Below, piece after piece: positions 1-8,002 of a DNA stretch of 64,000 nucleotides. The DNA is from Maritalea porphyrae (GTDB lineage: Bacteria; Pseudomonadota; Alphaproteobacteria; Rhizobiales; Devosiaceae). Numbering within the stretch: position 1 is the first letter of the stretch; every line of letters starts with the position of its first letter. The notes under the pieces are model-generated. The model was not told the DNA's origin. It made no database searches and worked only from the letters and a program-made list of their open reading frames with translations. Where the stretch lies: NCBI RefSeq assembly GCF_027213965.1, contig NZ_JAPWGX010000002.1, positions 248,001 through 312,000 on the forward strand. Reading direction: 5' to 3'. The translations under genes and the position numbers were made by a program.

Positions 1-127
1 TCATGCATTTGGCCATCCAACGGCTAAAGCCGTTGTAAGCGATGATCAAACCATACTCAAATTCGGAAAGCTGCCAGCCTTCTGCTGAAGCCAAATGACG
101 AGATGAAACAATCCGACGCTTTTTCAT
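1..127 (-). CDS. Winged-helix (MarR-like) regulator, N-terminal fragment cut by window edge
   Basis: Only the first 42 codons lie in the window; the frame is still open at base 1. The ATG is at 127-125 on the minus strand, with a CAGG ribosome-binding stretch just upstream. The visible protein (start MKKRRIVSSRHLA, then a SEFEYGLIIAYNGFSRWM stretch) resembles the N terminus of predicted MarR-type winged-helix proteins of alphaproteobacteria, in which this helix precedes the DNA-binding domain. The DNA-binding part itself is outside the window, so the family call rests on this short match. It lies downstream of the peptide-transport/aminotransferase operon in the same orientation, 136 bases away; no clear terminator lies between. 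Confidence 0.5.
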   Translation of the reverse strand, partial: MKKRRIVSSRHLASAEGWQLSEFEYGLIIAYNGFSRWMAKCM

Positions 128-263
128 ATACCTGCTTTTTTCGCTCTTGCGGTGAGAATTTATCCCACCTCGCATTCAAATCGCTGGTATTTTATCAACA
201 TCAACTGGCAATTCCAAGCCCTTTTGGATCAGTATTTGCTCCACAATTGGGGCAAAAGGCCAG

Positions 264-1421
264 CTATTTGAAGTAGTCGCGCAGGGCCTCGAGCAGATTA
301 TTCAGATCATCTGCGCTGTTGTAGGCGGCCACAGACACACGAACAATGGTCGTCCCCTTCCAATCAAAAACGGGAATTTCGATATTTTTTTCATTCAACA
401 AGAATGATTTTAACGCTTTCGGATCTGATTTTGGCATGGGCATCGCCACCATTTGTGGCGCGCAAAACTGGGGTGAACTCAGTGGTTCCATTTGTGTGAA
501 TTCGGTGACCCTTTTGGCGAACTCTTGCGCGCGCTGATTGCAAACGGCGCTCACATCATCCCAATGGTGTGTTTCGCGAAATTCAAGCGCAACGGGAACG
601 GCCAACCAAGCCGAAGGGTCTTGGGTGCCTTGGATTTCAAAACCGTCCAAAAATGCGGTTCGATCCTCTTTGCGGTCTTTCACGTTCCAGCCGTGGCTGA
701 TCACCAAAGGCTCTAGCTTTTGGTGCCAATCAGGGCGTGCCCACAAAAATCCGGCCCCTTTGGGGGCCAGCAGCCATTTGTGGCAGTTCCCCACGTAAAA
801 ATCTGCACCCAGCTCGTCCAAGTCCAAGTCGATCAAACCGGGGGCGTGCGCGCCATCTATCACAGTGATAATCCCGCGCCGGCGTGCTTCGTCAATTACG
901 CGCTTGATTGGAAACAACAGAGCCGTTGGCGAGGTAATGTGGCTGAGAAGCAAGATCTTTGTGCGCTCGTTCATTTGTGAAACCAGGTCTTCATAGAACT
1001 GATCCGCAGAGACAAGTGGCATGGTCACTTGAGCTCGCACAATTTTCGCGCCTACCTTTCGAACCAAAAACTCCCACGTATTCTCAACCGCCGCATATTC
1101 ATGGTCGGTGGTCAAAATCTCATCGCCTTCCGTCAGCGCAATAGAACGTGCGATAGCGTTAAGTCCTGTAGTGGCATTGGTCACGCGCACCAGGTTTTGA
1201 GCTGATGTGTTGAACTCTTGAGCCAACATGTTGCGTGGTTTTGAGAGATTATTGATCAGGTCTCTTTCTTGATCAAGGAATGCAACCGGTTGCTGTTCAA
1301 GACGCAGCTGCCAATCTTGGTAGTTCTGGAACACCGGCTTTGGGCACGATCCGAAAGAACCGTGATTGAGAAAAGTCAGCCCTTTGCGCAGCAAGAAATA
1401 ATCAGCAAGATTTGTCGTCAT
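264..1421 (-). CDS. Class V PLP-dependent aminotransferase, isopenicillin-N-epimerase-like
   Basis: The 385-residue protein is a fold-type I PLP enzyme of the class V aminotransferase family. The N terminus has the LNHGSFGSCPKPV substrate-loop signature typical of the CefD/isopenicillin N epimerase-like subgroup. The PLP lysine lies in GNCHKWLLAPKGAGFLW and the cofactor aspartate in VIDGAHAPG. The start is MTTNLADYF at 1421, one base after the upstream permease stop; a longer frame to 1484 would run into that gene. It is the last gene of a peptide ABC-transporter operon, which suggests it acts on an imported amino acid or peptide derivative (racemisation, desulfuration or side-chain cleavage are all known in this family). 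The exact substrate cannot be read from the sequence. Confidence 0.85.
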   Translation of the reverse strand: MTTNLADYFLLRKGLTFLNHGSFGSCPKPVFQNYQDWQLRLEQQPVAFLDQERDLINNLSKPRNMLAQEFNTSAQNLVRVTNATTGLNAIARSIALTEGDEILTTDHEYAAVENTWEFLVRKVGAKIVRAQVTMPLVSADQFYEDLVSQMNERTKILLLSHITSPTALLFPIKRVIDEARRRGIITVIDGAHAPGLIDLDLDELGADFYVGNCHKWLLAPKGAGFLWARPDWHQKLEPLVISHGWNVKDRKEDRTAFLDGFEIQGTQDPSAWLAVPVALEFRETHHWDDVSAVCNQRAQEFAKRVTEFTQMEPLSSPQFCAPQMVAMPMPKSDPKALKSFLLNEKNIEIPVFDWKGTTIVRVSVAAYNSADDLNNLLEALRDYFK

Positions 1422-1422
1422 A

Positions 1423-2316
1423 CTATCTACCTTTAAGCGTTGGGTCCAAGGCATCGCGCAGCCCATCGCCAAACATTGTGACAACTAAAACAGTTATGGC
1501 CAGAGCAAGAGTTGGGAACAATGCCAAATGCCAATAAAAGAACATGAAGTTAATCCCCAAATTGATCATTTGCCCCCAGCTTGGCGTCGGCGGCGGAATG
1601 CCGACCCCTAAAAAGCTAAGCCCAGCTTCAAGCATCATGGCCAAGGGAATGGCCAAAACAAAGCCCACAATAATCGGAGAAATTGAGTTTGGAATAATGT
1701 GGCGCAAGATGATGTACCAAGTGGATCCGCCCAATGCTTGAGCGGCACGTATAAACTCTTTGTTGCGGAAGGCCATCACTTGGGCGCGCACCATCAAACA
1801 TACTTGCACCCAACCAAATAGCGCGGCAATCAACACGATATTGAAATACCCCCCTTTGGTGAGCGCTGCGAGCAGCAGGGCTGCCAGCAGTGGTGGGACA
1901 ACCGAGAATATCTCAATAATGCGCATGATGAACCAATCTATTGTGCCACCGAAATAGCCAGCGATTGCCCCAAGCGGCAAACCAATTAACACGCTAAAAC
2001 TAGCAGCAGCTAATCCAATAGAAATCGAAACCCGCGCCCCGTGAATAATGCGTGTGAAATAGTCGCGGCCCAAATCATCAATTCCAAACCAGTGCTCGGC
2101 CGAAGGAAAAGCCAGAGCACTGGTAAGGTATTTTTGCTCATTGGGGCCAACGCCGGTTAGGAACGGCGCAAATACCGCAACAAGCAAAATCAACAACAAG
2201 AGCACACCTGCAAATACAGCACCTTTGTTGGCTAAAAATCGATGCCAAGCATAATAGGCAGCGCCTCGAGATTTGTGTGATGCCTCAATGGTCAAAACGG
2301 GGGCAACGTCGGCCAT
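1423..2316 (-). CDS. Peptide ABC transporter permease, DppC/OppC family
   Basis: A 297-residue inner-membrane permease. It has the N-terminal OppC-type segment (first membrane helix at about 33-55), then the HWFGIDDLGRDYFTRI motif typical of DppC/OppC proteins, then the binding-protein-dependent transport domain with five further hydrophobic helices. The cytoplasmic coupling (EAA) loop is AALGGSTWYIILRHIIPN, which docks on the ATPases. It pairs with the DppB-type permease two bases upstream (2319) and forms one transporter with the two ATPases and the binding protein at 5247. The stop lies one base before the aminotransferase start. Confidence 0.93.
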   Translation of the reverse strand: MADVAPVLTIEASHKSRGAAYYAWHRFLANKGAVFAGVLLLLILLVAVFAPFLTGVGPNEQKYLTSALAFPSAEHWFGIDDLGRDYFTRIIHGARVSISIGLAAASFSVLIGLPLGAIAGYFGGTIDWFIMRIIEIFSVVPPLLAALLLAALTKGGYFNIVLIAALFGWVQVCLMVRAQVMAFRNKEFIRAAQALGGSTWYIILRHIIPNSISPIIVGFVLAIPLAMMLEAGLSFLGVGIPPPTPSWGQMINLGINFMFFYWHLALFPTLALAITVLVVTMFGDGLRDALDPTLKGR

Positions 2317-2318
2317 GT

Positions 2319-3245
2319 TTATCTCCCTCCCAAACGAATACGTGGATTGAGCATTGCGTAAGCGATATCTGCCAGAAAATAGGCAATGCAGAACATCAGC
2401 GTGATGATGAACACCAGGGCCATTTCAAGTGGATAATCGCGCGATTCAATGCTCGAAACGAAATAGGCACCAAGTCCGGGCACACGGAACATGGCCTCAA
2501 CGAAAATGCTGCCCGTAGCGGTGCCAATGAACATGGGCAGAAATACTGTCACCATGGGGATCGCTGAGTTACGCAAAACATGCTTGAAAATCACATCGCG
2601 TTCTGAAAGTCCCTTTGCACGCAGCACGGTGACGAAAGGTTTATTCAAGGTGTCGAGCATTGCCGAACGCGTGTAGCGGGCATAGGTGGCGAGCGGAATT
2701 GCCGCATAGGCAACAATCGGCAAGATCCAATTTCTTGGACTTCCCCAGCCGCTGGCGGGCAACCATCCAAGCCACACCGCAAACACCAAAATCAACAACA
2801 TTGACGTAACGAACACCGGCACCGTTAGCCCCAATGTGGCAACGGCAGATGCTAAATAGTCGATCCAGCTGTTGCGATTAAGAGCGGCGTAAAGCCCTAG
2901 CGCAATGCCCAATGGCGCGCCGATCAGCACTCCGGCTCCCCCGAGCACGAGACTTGGCACCCACGCGCGGCTGAGCAATTCGATCACCGTCTCACCCGGA
3001 CTTTGGAACGGCACACCAAAGTCGAAGTGCAACACGCCCCACATATATTTCAGATATTGCACATAGAGCGGTTGATCCAACCCATATTGGGCCATAATTT
3101 TGGCGCGCACCGCTTCAGATACAGGCATTTCGGTCGCATCAAACGGCCCACCGGGAATGGCATGCATCATGATGAAAACAAGGATTGACACAACGATAAA
3201 GGTAACGCTGATGGAGAGAAGGCGACGGACGACATAACCGATCAT
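2319..3245 (-). CDS. Peptide ABC transporter permease, DppB/OppB family
   Basis: A 308-residue inner-membrane permease of the OppB/DppB family. The N terminus (MIGYVVRRLLSISVTFIVVS) is the characteristic first helix, followed by the DPxxxQYLKYMWGVLHFDFG region and the transport domain. The coupling loop reads RAKGLSERDVIFKHVLRN, the usual OppB form. It overlaps the upstream ATPase gene by four bases and is followed after two bases by the DppC-type permease, so the pair is translationally linked. It forms half of the membrane channel for short peptides or peptide-like compounds; substrate specificity is set by the binding protein and is not known here. Confidence 0.93.
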   Translation of the reverse strand: MIGYVVRRLLSISVTFIVVSILVFIMMHAIPGGPFDATEMPVSEAVRAKIMAQYGLDQPLYVQYLKYMWGVLHFDFGVPFQSPGETVIELLSRAWVPSLVLGGAGVLIGAPLGIALGLYAALNRNSWIDYLASAVATLGLTVPVFVTSMLLILVFAVWLGWLPASGWGSPRNWILPIVAYAAIPLATYARYTRSAMLDTLNKPFVTVLRAKGLSERDVIFKHVLRNSAIPMVTVFLPMFIGTATGSIFVEAMFRVPGLGAYFVSSIESRDYPLEMALVFIITLMFCIAYFLADIAYAMLNPRIRLGGR

Positions 3246-4201
3246 GATGTTGCTCCTTCAAGCGGCGAGGCATCGACAAAATGGTGGTCTTCGACCTGGG
3301 CTAAGTTAGGATTATTCGCCAAAACAAATTGGGCTTTTGGCAAGCGTGGTTTGTTGGCGGTAAGTTCGTTTGCTGAAACAAAAGTCCGTCGACGTCGGTT
3401 GTGCGGGTTCAGCACAGGAATACTATCGAGCAAAGATTTGGTGTAAGGATGTTGAGCGTTCTGAAAGATCTGTTCGGTTTGCGCCTGCTCGACGACCCGC
3501 CCCCGATGCATCACCACAATTTCATCCACCAAAGATCGCACCACAGACAGTTCGTGGCTGATGAATAGGATCGAAAGCCCCATCTCCTCTTGCAAGTCAT
3601 GTAGTAAATTGATCACTTGGGCTTTCACTGACACGTCGAGCGCTGATGTTGGCTCATCTGCGATCAGCACTTTTGGCTTTAGAGCCAGAGCCCGAGCGAT
3701 CGACACCCGTTGGCGTTGCCCGCCGGATAATTCGTGGGGGTATCGATTGGCAAATGCAGCGCCTAGCCCCACGATATCCAGCAGTTCTTTGGCTTTGTTT
3801 CGCCGCGTATTGGCGTCATGCATTTTGTGAATAACGAACGGTTCGGCAACAATTTCCCAAAGGGTCATCATAGGGTTGAGCGAAGAGTAACTGTCTTGGA
3901 AAATGATCTGCATCTGCGCGCGATGCGGCTTCAACTCTTTAGGCGACAGTTTGGAAATGTCTGTGCCGTTGAGCACAATGTCACCGCTTGTCGGCTCTAG
4001 CAATCGCATGGCCATCAGGCCAACAGTCGATTTGCCAGATCCACTTTCGCCCACCAAGCCGACGATCTTTCGTTCGGGCACACAAATAGAAACGTTATCA
4101 ACGGCGCGATGTTCAACCAATTCAGAACGGAAAAAACCTGCGCTTGATTGCTTTTTATAAAAGCTCTTGGAAAGACCTCTAAGTTCCAGCGCCACGTTCA
4201 T
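3242..4201 (-). CDS. Peptide ABC transporter ATPase, OppF/DppF type
   Basis: About 319 residues, with all ATP-binding cassette motifs: Walker [10 protein letters not shown] near residue 47, signature LSGGQRQR, Walker [15 protein letters not shown] and switch histidine in SHELS. It has the OppF-like C-terminal extension (HPYTKSLLDSIP), but the following oligopeptide-transporter tail is short and lacks the Cys cluster seen in the neighbouring OppD-type ATPase. The chosen start (MNVALELRG, 4201) overlaps the upstream stop in an ATGA arrangement; an in-frame ATG six codons upstream is less likely. It works with the ATPase at 4198 and the permeases at 2319 and 1423. Confidence 0.92.
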   Translation of the reverse strand: MNVALELRGLSKSFYKKQSSAGFFRSELVEHRAVDNVSICVPERKIVGLVGESGSGKSTVGLMAMRLLEPTSGDIVLNGTDISKLSPKELKPHRAQMQIIFQDSYSSLNPMMTLWEIVAEPFVIHKMHDANTRRNKAKELLDIVGLGAAFANRYPHELSGGQRQRVSIARALALKPKVLIADEPTSALDVSVKAQVINLLHDLQEEMGLSILFISHELSVVRSLVDEIVVMHRGRVVEQAQTEQIFQNAQHPYTKSLLDSIPVLNPHNRRRRTFVSANELTANKPRLPKAQFVLANNPNLAQVEDHHFVDASPLEGATS

Positions 4202-5163
4202 GATGCCACCTTTAAGCAAGCGGTTGCATTTGTTTGGTCCCAGCGGGTTAAGGGCGGCATTTGATCAATGCAGCTCTGGTCTGCGTTCTCACACCTAAAA
4301 TGAAATGGGCATCCAGCTGGGGGCGACAGCGGATTGGGCGACTGACCGGGGATTTCTTTGAGCTTTCTTTTGCCAGGCAGCTGCCCGGGAATACTTTCAA
4401 GCAATGCCTTCGAGTAGGGATGGCGTGGCGTGTCGAACAGGTCAAAAACAGAGGTCTGCTCCATCACCTTACCGCCGTACATGACAACGATATTGTCGAC
4501 AGTTTCGGCCACGACACCAAGGTCGTGCGTGATCATAATGAGGCCCATGCCGGTTTCTTGCTGAAGATCACCGATTAGCTGCAATATTTGCGCTTGCACG
4601 GTTACATCGAGCGCTGTGGTCGGTTCATCTGCGATAAGAACTTTGGGTTCACACACCAGCGCCATGGCGATCATGGCGCGTTGCAACATGCCACCTGAAA
4701 GCTGGTGCGGATAACTGTTTATCACGCGCTTTGAATCTGGCATTTCCACGCGGTCAAGCATCTTTTCCACACGGATAAGTGCTTCGCTTGAAGAGACGTC
4801 AAAATGGGTTAAAACGGTTTCTGTGAGCTGATCGCCAATTTTGAACAAAGGATCGAATGAGGCCATAGGGTCTTGGAAAACAAGAGAGGCCACTTTGCCG
4901 CGCACTTTTGCCAACTCTTGGCGCGGGCAGGCCAACATATTGACGCCATCAAGCATCAGTTTGTTCGCGTTGATGGTTGCGGATTGCTCAGGCAAAAGGC
5001 GCAAAAGGGCCATCAAGGATACCGACTTACCAGAACCACTTTCACCGACAATGCCAAGGCTTTGACCTTCTTCAAGTGCAAGCGAAACATCGCGCACCGC
5101 TTGTACTTGCCCGTCAGGACTTGAAAAGTTGACGCTTAGGTTTTCAATTTCAATCAATGCCAT
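4198..5163 (-). CDS. Peptide ABC transporter ATPase, OppD/DppD type
   Basis: A 321-residue ATPase with Walker [12 protein letters not shown] near residue 37, signature [12 protein letters not shown], Walker [15 protein letters not shown] and switch MITHDLG. The C-terminal oligopeptide-transporter domain carries a cysteine set ([15 protein letters not shown]) known from OppD/DppD proteins, some of which bind an iron-sulfur cluster there. It follows the binding-protein gene after an 83-base gap containing a strong hairpin, so it is probably expressed at a lower level than the binding protein from the same transcript. Confidence 0.93.
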   Translation of the reverse strand: MALIEIENLSVNFSSPDGQVQAVRDVSLALEEGQSLGIVGESGSGKSVSLMALLRLLPEQSATINANKLMLDGVNMLACPRQELAKVRGKVASLVFQDPMASFDPLFKIGDQLTETVLTHFDVSSSEALIRVEKMLDRVEMPDSKRVINSYPHQLSGGMLQRAMIAMALVCEPKVLIADEPTTALDVTVQAQILQLIGDLQQETGMGLIMITHDLGVVAETVDNIVVMYGGKVMEQTSVFDLFDTPRHPYSKALLESIPGQLPGKRKLKEIPGQSPNPLSPPAGCPFHFRCENADQSCIDQMPPLTRWDQTNATACLKVAS

Positions 5164-5190
5164 TGCGTTGGTTTCCCCACAATAAAAGCT

Positions 5191-5237
5191 GGTCGCGGCG
5201 CCTCACCCATCGGGAGGATTTGCCAAACGCCGCGACC
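5191..5237 (-). terminator. Intercistronic hairpin after the binding-protein gene
   Basis: A perfect 10-base inverted repeat (GGTCGCGGCG at 5191-5200, CGCCGCGACC at 5228-5237) sits between the binding-protein gene and the first ATPase gene. On the minus strand it is followed by AGCTTTTATT, only weakly T-rich. It is best read as a partial terminator or 3' mRNA stabiliser that keeps binding protein in excess over the membrane components. Confidence 0.65.
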
Positions 5238-5246
5238 TTTGAAGAA

Positions 5247-6851
5247 CTACTTCGTTACATGTGTGTAGAAGTAGGTCACACGTGCATCCAATGGTGAGAA
5301 GCCAAGCGCGTTTGGCGAAGTGCCATCACCCTTCACTTCGTTCTTGATCAAGGAGGTTGTGATGGGGTGCATCAATGGGATGATCGACACATTGTTGATC
5401 AATTCCATCTCGGCTTCTTCATACAATCCAAGACGCGCATCCCAATCTGGGTTGCTATCCGCTTGGGCCACCAATTCATCGTAAGATGCGAGGTGGTGCG
5501 AGTGACGTCCGCCATTGTAGAAAATGCCGTAGAAGTTGCTTGGGTCCAGATAATCAAATTCATAAGGCGCCAAGAACAAGCTGTTTTTCTTGTTCAACAA
5601 GCTATCCATCCACTCTTCCATGCTCATCACTTTGATGTCCATTTGAATGCCCAAGTGTTCTTTGAATTCAGCTTGAAGGTATTGCAACATTGGCGAGGTG
5701 ATCGCACCGTTATAGCCACCCTGTTTGCGATACCAAACTTCAACAGTTGGGAAACCTTCGCCGTTTGGATAACCGGCTTTTGCCAGGTGCTCACGAGCTT
5801 TTTCTGGATCAAACGTGGCGTGTTTGGTCAATTCCTCGTTGTATCCGGGGAAACCAGGGGCCAACAAAGATTTGGCTGGAATGGCCAAGTTTTTCAAAAC
5901 AGTCGACGTCATTTCATCGCGGTCAACCGCATACCAAAGTGCTTTACGAACATCCAAATTATTAAAGGGCTCAGCATCCAAATCAAATGAGAAATAAGAC
6001 ACCGCAAAAATGGCGTTGGTGCGCAGTTGCTCTTTAAATTTTGCTTCCGCAAACGGAATTTGACCCGCGTTCAGGTTTGTCAAATCTGTGTCGCCAGCTA
6101 GGTAGGCTGGGAAACCAACTTCTGGCGCACCAACAGATGGATCAATGGTAACTTTGTCGACCATTGCCGGCCATGGACCGTTGTAGTCAGCACGTTTTGA
6201 GAAGACCATTTTGTTGGTGGATTTTTCCCAACTGTCCAACTTGAATGCGCCTGAGGAAACAAGCGTATCAACGTTAGCTGCATAGTCGTCGCCATGCTGA
6301 TCCCAAATGTGTTTTGGCACCGGATACCAAAGTGAAACAACGCTGGGCAAATAGGGTTTTGCTGTTTCGGTTGTAACCGTTAGCGTATGCGCGTCTGGTG
6401 CACCCAGGCCGAGTTCTGAAACGTCAGCCGTGCCTTCAGTTACCAGCTTCCAGTTTTTAATTCCACCGGCAAAATCCCAATACCAAGCAAAATCATAGCC
6501 AGATGTTGCGGCACGTTGTAGCGAAAACAAATAGTCAGCTGAGGTGAGCGGTTGCCCGTCAGACCATGTGAGATTGTCCCGTAGATTAATGGTCCAAGTA
6601 AGCCCATCATCAGACTGCGACCAGCTTTCAGCAGCCAAACCAACAAGATCATATTCTTTGTCAAAAGCTGTAAGCGGCAACTGCAGCAATTCGGGCTTGC
6701 CTGCACGGGCATAGACCGTTTTCATATAGTCCATATAGGTGCCCGATGTTGAATCGTGGAACCCGGTAATGCTGGTTTCTGCAACCGCACTTCCTTGCCC
6801 CATCATCAACCCGGCGGCCAAGAGCCCGGCGAGTTTAAACATGTGTTTCAT
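5247..6851 (-). CDS. Peptide/solute-binding protein, ABC family 5 (DppA/OppA-like)
   Basis: A 534-residue periplasmic binding protein of extracellular solute-binding family 5. A Sec signal peptide covers roughly residues 1-24 (KHMFKLAGLLAAGLMM core, AVAET cleavage region). The mature part has the family features WTINLRDNLTWSDGQPLTSADY and, later, PFNNLDVRKALWYAVDR. It is the first gene of the operon SBP-ATPase-ATPase-permease-permease-aminotransferase and is preceded by the GntR-family regulator at 6989, read in the same direction 137 bases upstream. Ligand is unknown: this family binds dipeptides, oligopeptides, opines, nickel and other small molecules, and the aminotransferase at the operon end hints at an amino-acid derivative. 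Confidence 0.92.
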   Translation of the reverse strand: MKHMFKLAGLLAAGLMMGQGSAVAETSITGFHDSTSGTYMDYMKTVYARAGKPELLQLPLTAFDKEYDLVGLAAESWSQSDDGLTWTINLRDNLTWSDGQPLTSADYLFSLQRAATSGYDFAWYWDFAGGIKNWKLVTEGTADVSELGLGAPDAHTLTVTTETAKPYLPSVVSLWYPVPKHIWDQHGDDYAANVDTLVSSGAFKLDSWEKSTNKMVFSKRADYNGPWPAMVDKVTIDPSVGAPEVGFPAYLAGDTDLTNLNAGQIPFAEAKFKEQLRTNAIFAVSYFSFDLDAEPFNNLDVRKALWYAVDRDEMTSTVLKNLAIPAKSLLAPGFPGYNEELTKHATFDPEKAREHLAKAGYPNGEGFPTVEVWYRKQGGYNGAITSPMLQYLQAEFKEHLGIQMDIKVMSMEEWMDSLLNKKNSLFLAPYEFDYLDPSNFYGIFYNGGRHSHHLASYDELVAQADSNPDWDARLGLYEEAEMELINNVSIIPLMHPITTSLIKNEVKGDGTSPNALGFSPLDARVTYFYTHVTK

Positions 6852-6988
6852 TTTCTTCTCCCTTTTTTCGCAGACATGGCTTTATCGTTCCCAGAAATTG
6901 AGTTTTCTGAGTTGGTCTGCGGCTAGATTGGTTGACGCGCTAGATTGTTATTGTCCGAACCACTTTGCGCAAAAAAGGGTCGGTTGAA

Positions 6989-7744
6989 TTATGTCTCTGA
7001 GACTGATCGAACCTCCTGCTCCACCAAATCCAGAATTGTTGTGATGGCGGCAATTGCAGCTGCGGGATCGCGGTTTGCAATCGCCTCGCACAGGTTCTCG
7101 TGCAAAGGCACAGAACGGAAGCCAAAGACAGGATCTTCAAACGGCGAATTGGAAACCTTTGAAGCGTGGAACGCGTCATCCACATCCCGGATCACCCGTC
7201 CAAACATGGTGTTGCCACTTGCTTCATAGATCACAGCGTGAAACTCATGATCTGCTTCGCGCCAGCGCATGCCCTCATTCACCAGTCGTTCCATTTTTTT
7301 ATAGGCAGCACGCATTTTTTCAATTTGATTGTCCGAAATGTTTTGTGCGGCACGACGCGCCACTTCGTTTTCTAAGGTGCGACGTACATCCAATATTCTG
7401 AGCAAGCCTTCGGCTTCAAGTTTCGTTGTGGTCGACCCAAGGCCTTTTGAGGATTTAATGTTGGCGGTAATATAGGTACCCGAGCCACGGCGACGACGCA
7501 CCAGGCCCAATCCTTCCCACCGGTTCAAGGCTTCTCGAATGGTTGAGCGCCCAACGCCAAGTTGGTCGGCGAGTAGTGTTTCAGAGGGAAGCGTATCGCC
7601 AACCTGCAGGTCAGCGGCTTCGATCATTTTCACAAGCGCATCCAAAACTTCTGCGGTTCTGCTTTTGCGTTCGATCTTGGGCAAAAGCATTGCTGCGGAC
7701 TTGGAACTTTCCTGTTTCTTTGATTTCGACTTCACGTCAGCCAA
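6989..7744 (-). CDS. GntR family regulator, FadR/FCD subfamily
   Basis: A 251-residue repressor-type regulator. The N-terminal winged helix contains LPSETLLADQLGVGRSTIREALNRWEGLG-type GntR residues. The C-terminal FCD domain carries the usual metal-ligand pattern (ADHEF and later histidines) that senses a carboxylate ligand. The start is taken as TTG at 7744 because an AGGAG lies seven bases before it; the longer frame (TTG at 7786) has no such site and would swallow an operator-like repeat. It probably controls the peptide transporter and aminotransferase operon downstream, and itself. A basic N-terminal extension (KSKSKKQESSK) precedes the domain. Confidence 0.88.
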   Translation of the reverse strand: MADVKSKSKKQESSKSAAMLLPKIERKSRTAEVLDALVKMIEAADLQVGDTLPSETLLADQLGVGRSTIREALNRWEGLGLVRRRRGSGTYITANIKSSKGLGSTTTKLEAEGLLRILDVRRTLENEVARRAAQNISDNQIEKMRAAYKKMERLVNEGMRWREADHEFHAVIYEASGNTMFGRVIRDVDDAFHASKVSNSPFEDPVFGFRSVPLHENLCEAIANRDPAAAIAAITTILDLVEQEVRSVSET

Positions 7745-7776
7745 CGGTTCACTCCTCGTATTTATATGATGTAATA

Positions 7777-7855
7777 TGTCTGACAACTTTAAGAGTCAAC
7801 ATTGTTTGTCGATAAAATGCCTGTCAGACGTCAACTTTTCAATAAAAGTCAGACA
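7777..7855. promoter_or_regulatory. Three TGTCAGAC-type repeats upstream of the GntR gene
   Basis: The motif TGTCAGACA occurs inverted at 7777-7785 (read TGTCTGACA), then as TGTCAGACG at 7822-7830 and AGTCAGACA at 7847-7855, the last two 25 bases apart. Each contains the GTC-N-GAC core common to operators of FadR/FCD regulators. Their place just upstream of the regulator's start suggests autoregulation. Binding is inferred, not shown. Confidence 0.45.
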
Positions 7856-8002
7856 ACTTACTGATTTTTGCGCAGGACTTCCGCAAAGTGATTTGTTGGA
7901 AGGCGGCTGGTGGTAGACTGCGAGCGATCATTTGTCCGCAATTAGAAAAGGCGCACCACATTTGGCACGCCTTTATTCTTGGATTGCTCTGTAGAATGCA
8001 GT

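Noticed and set aside
5367-5990. 207-codon frame antisense to the family-5 binding protein
   Set aside because: The opposite strand encodes a well-conserved binding protein; this frame has no family features.
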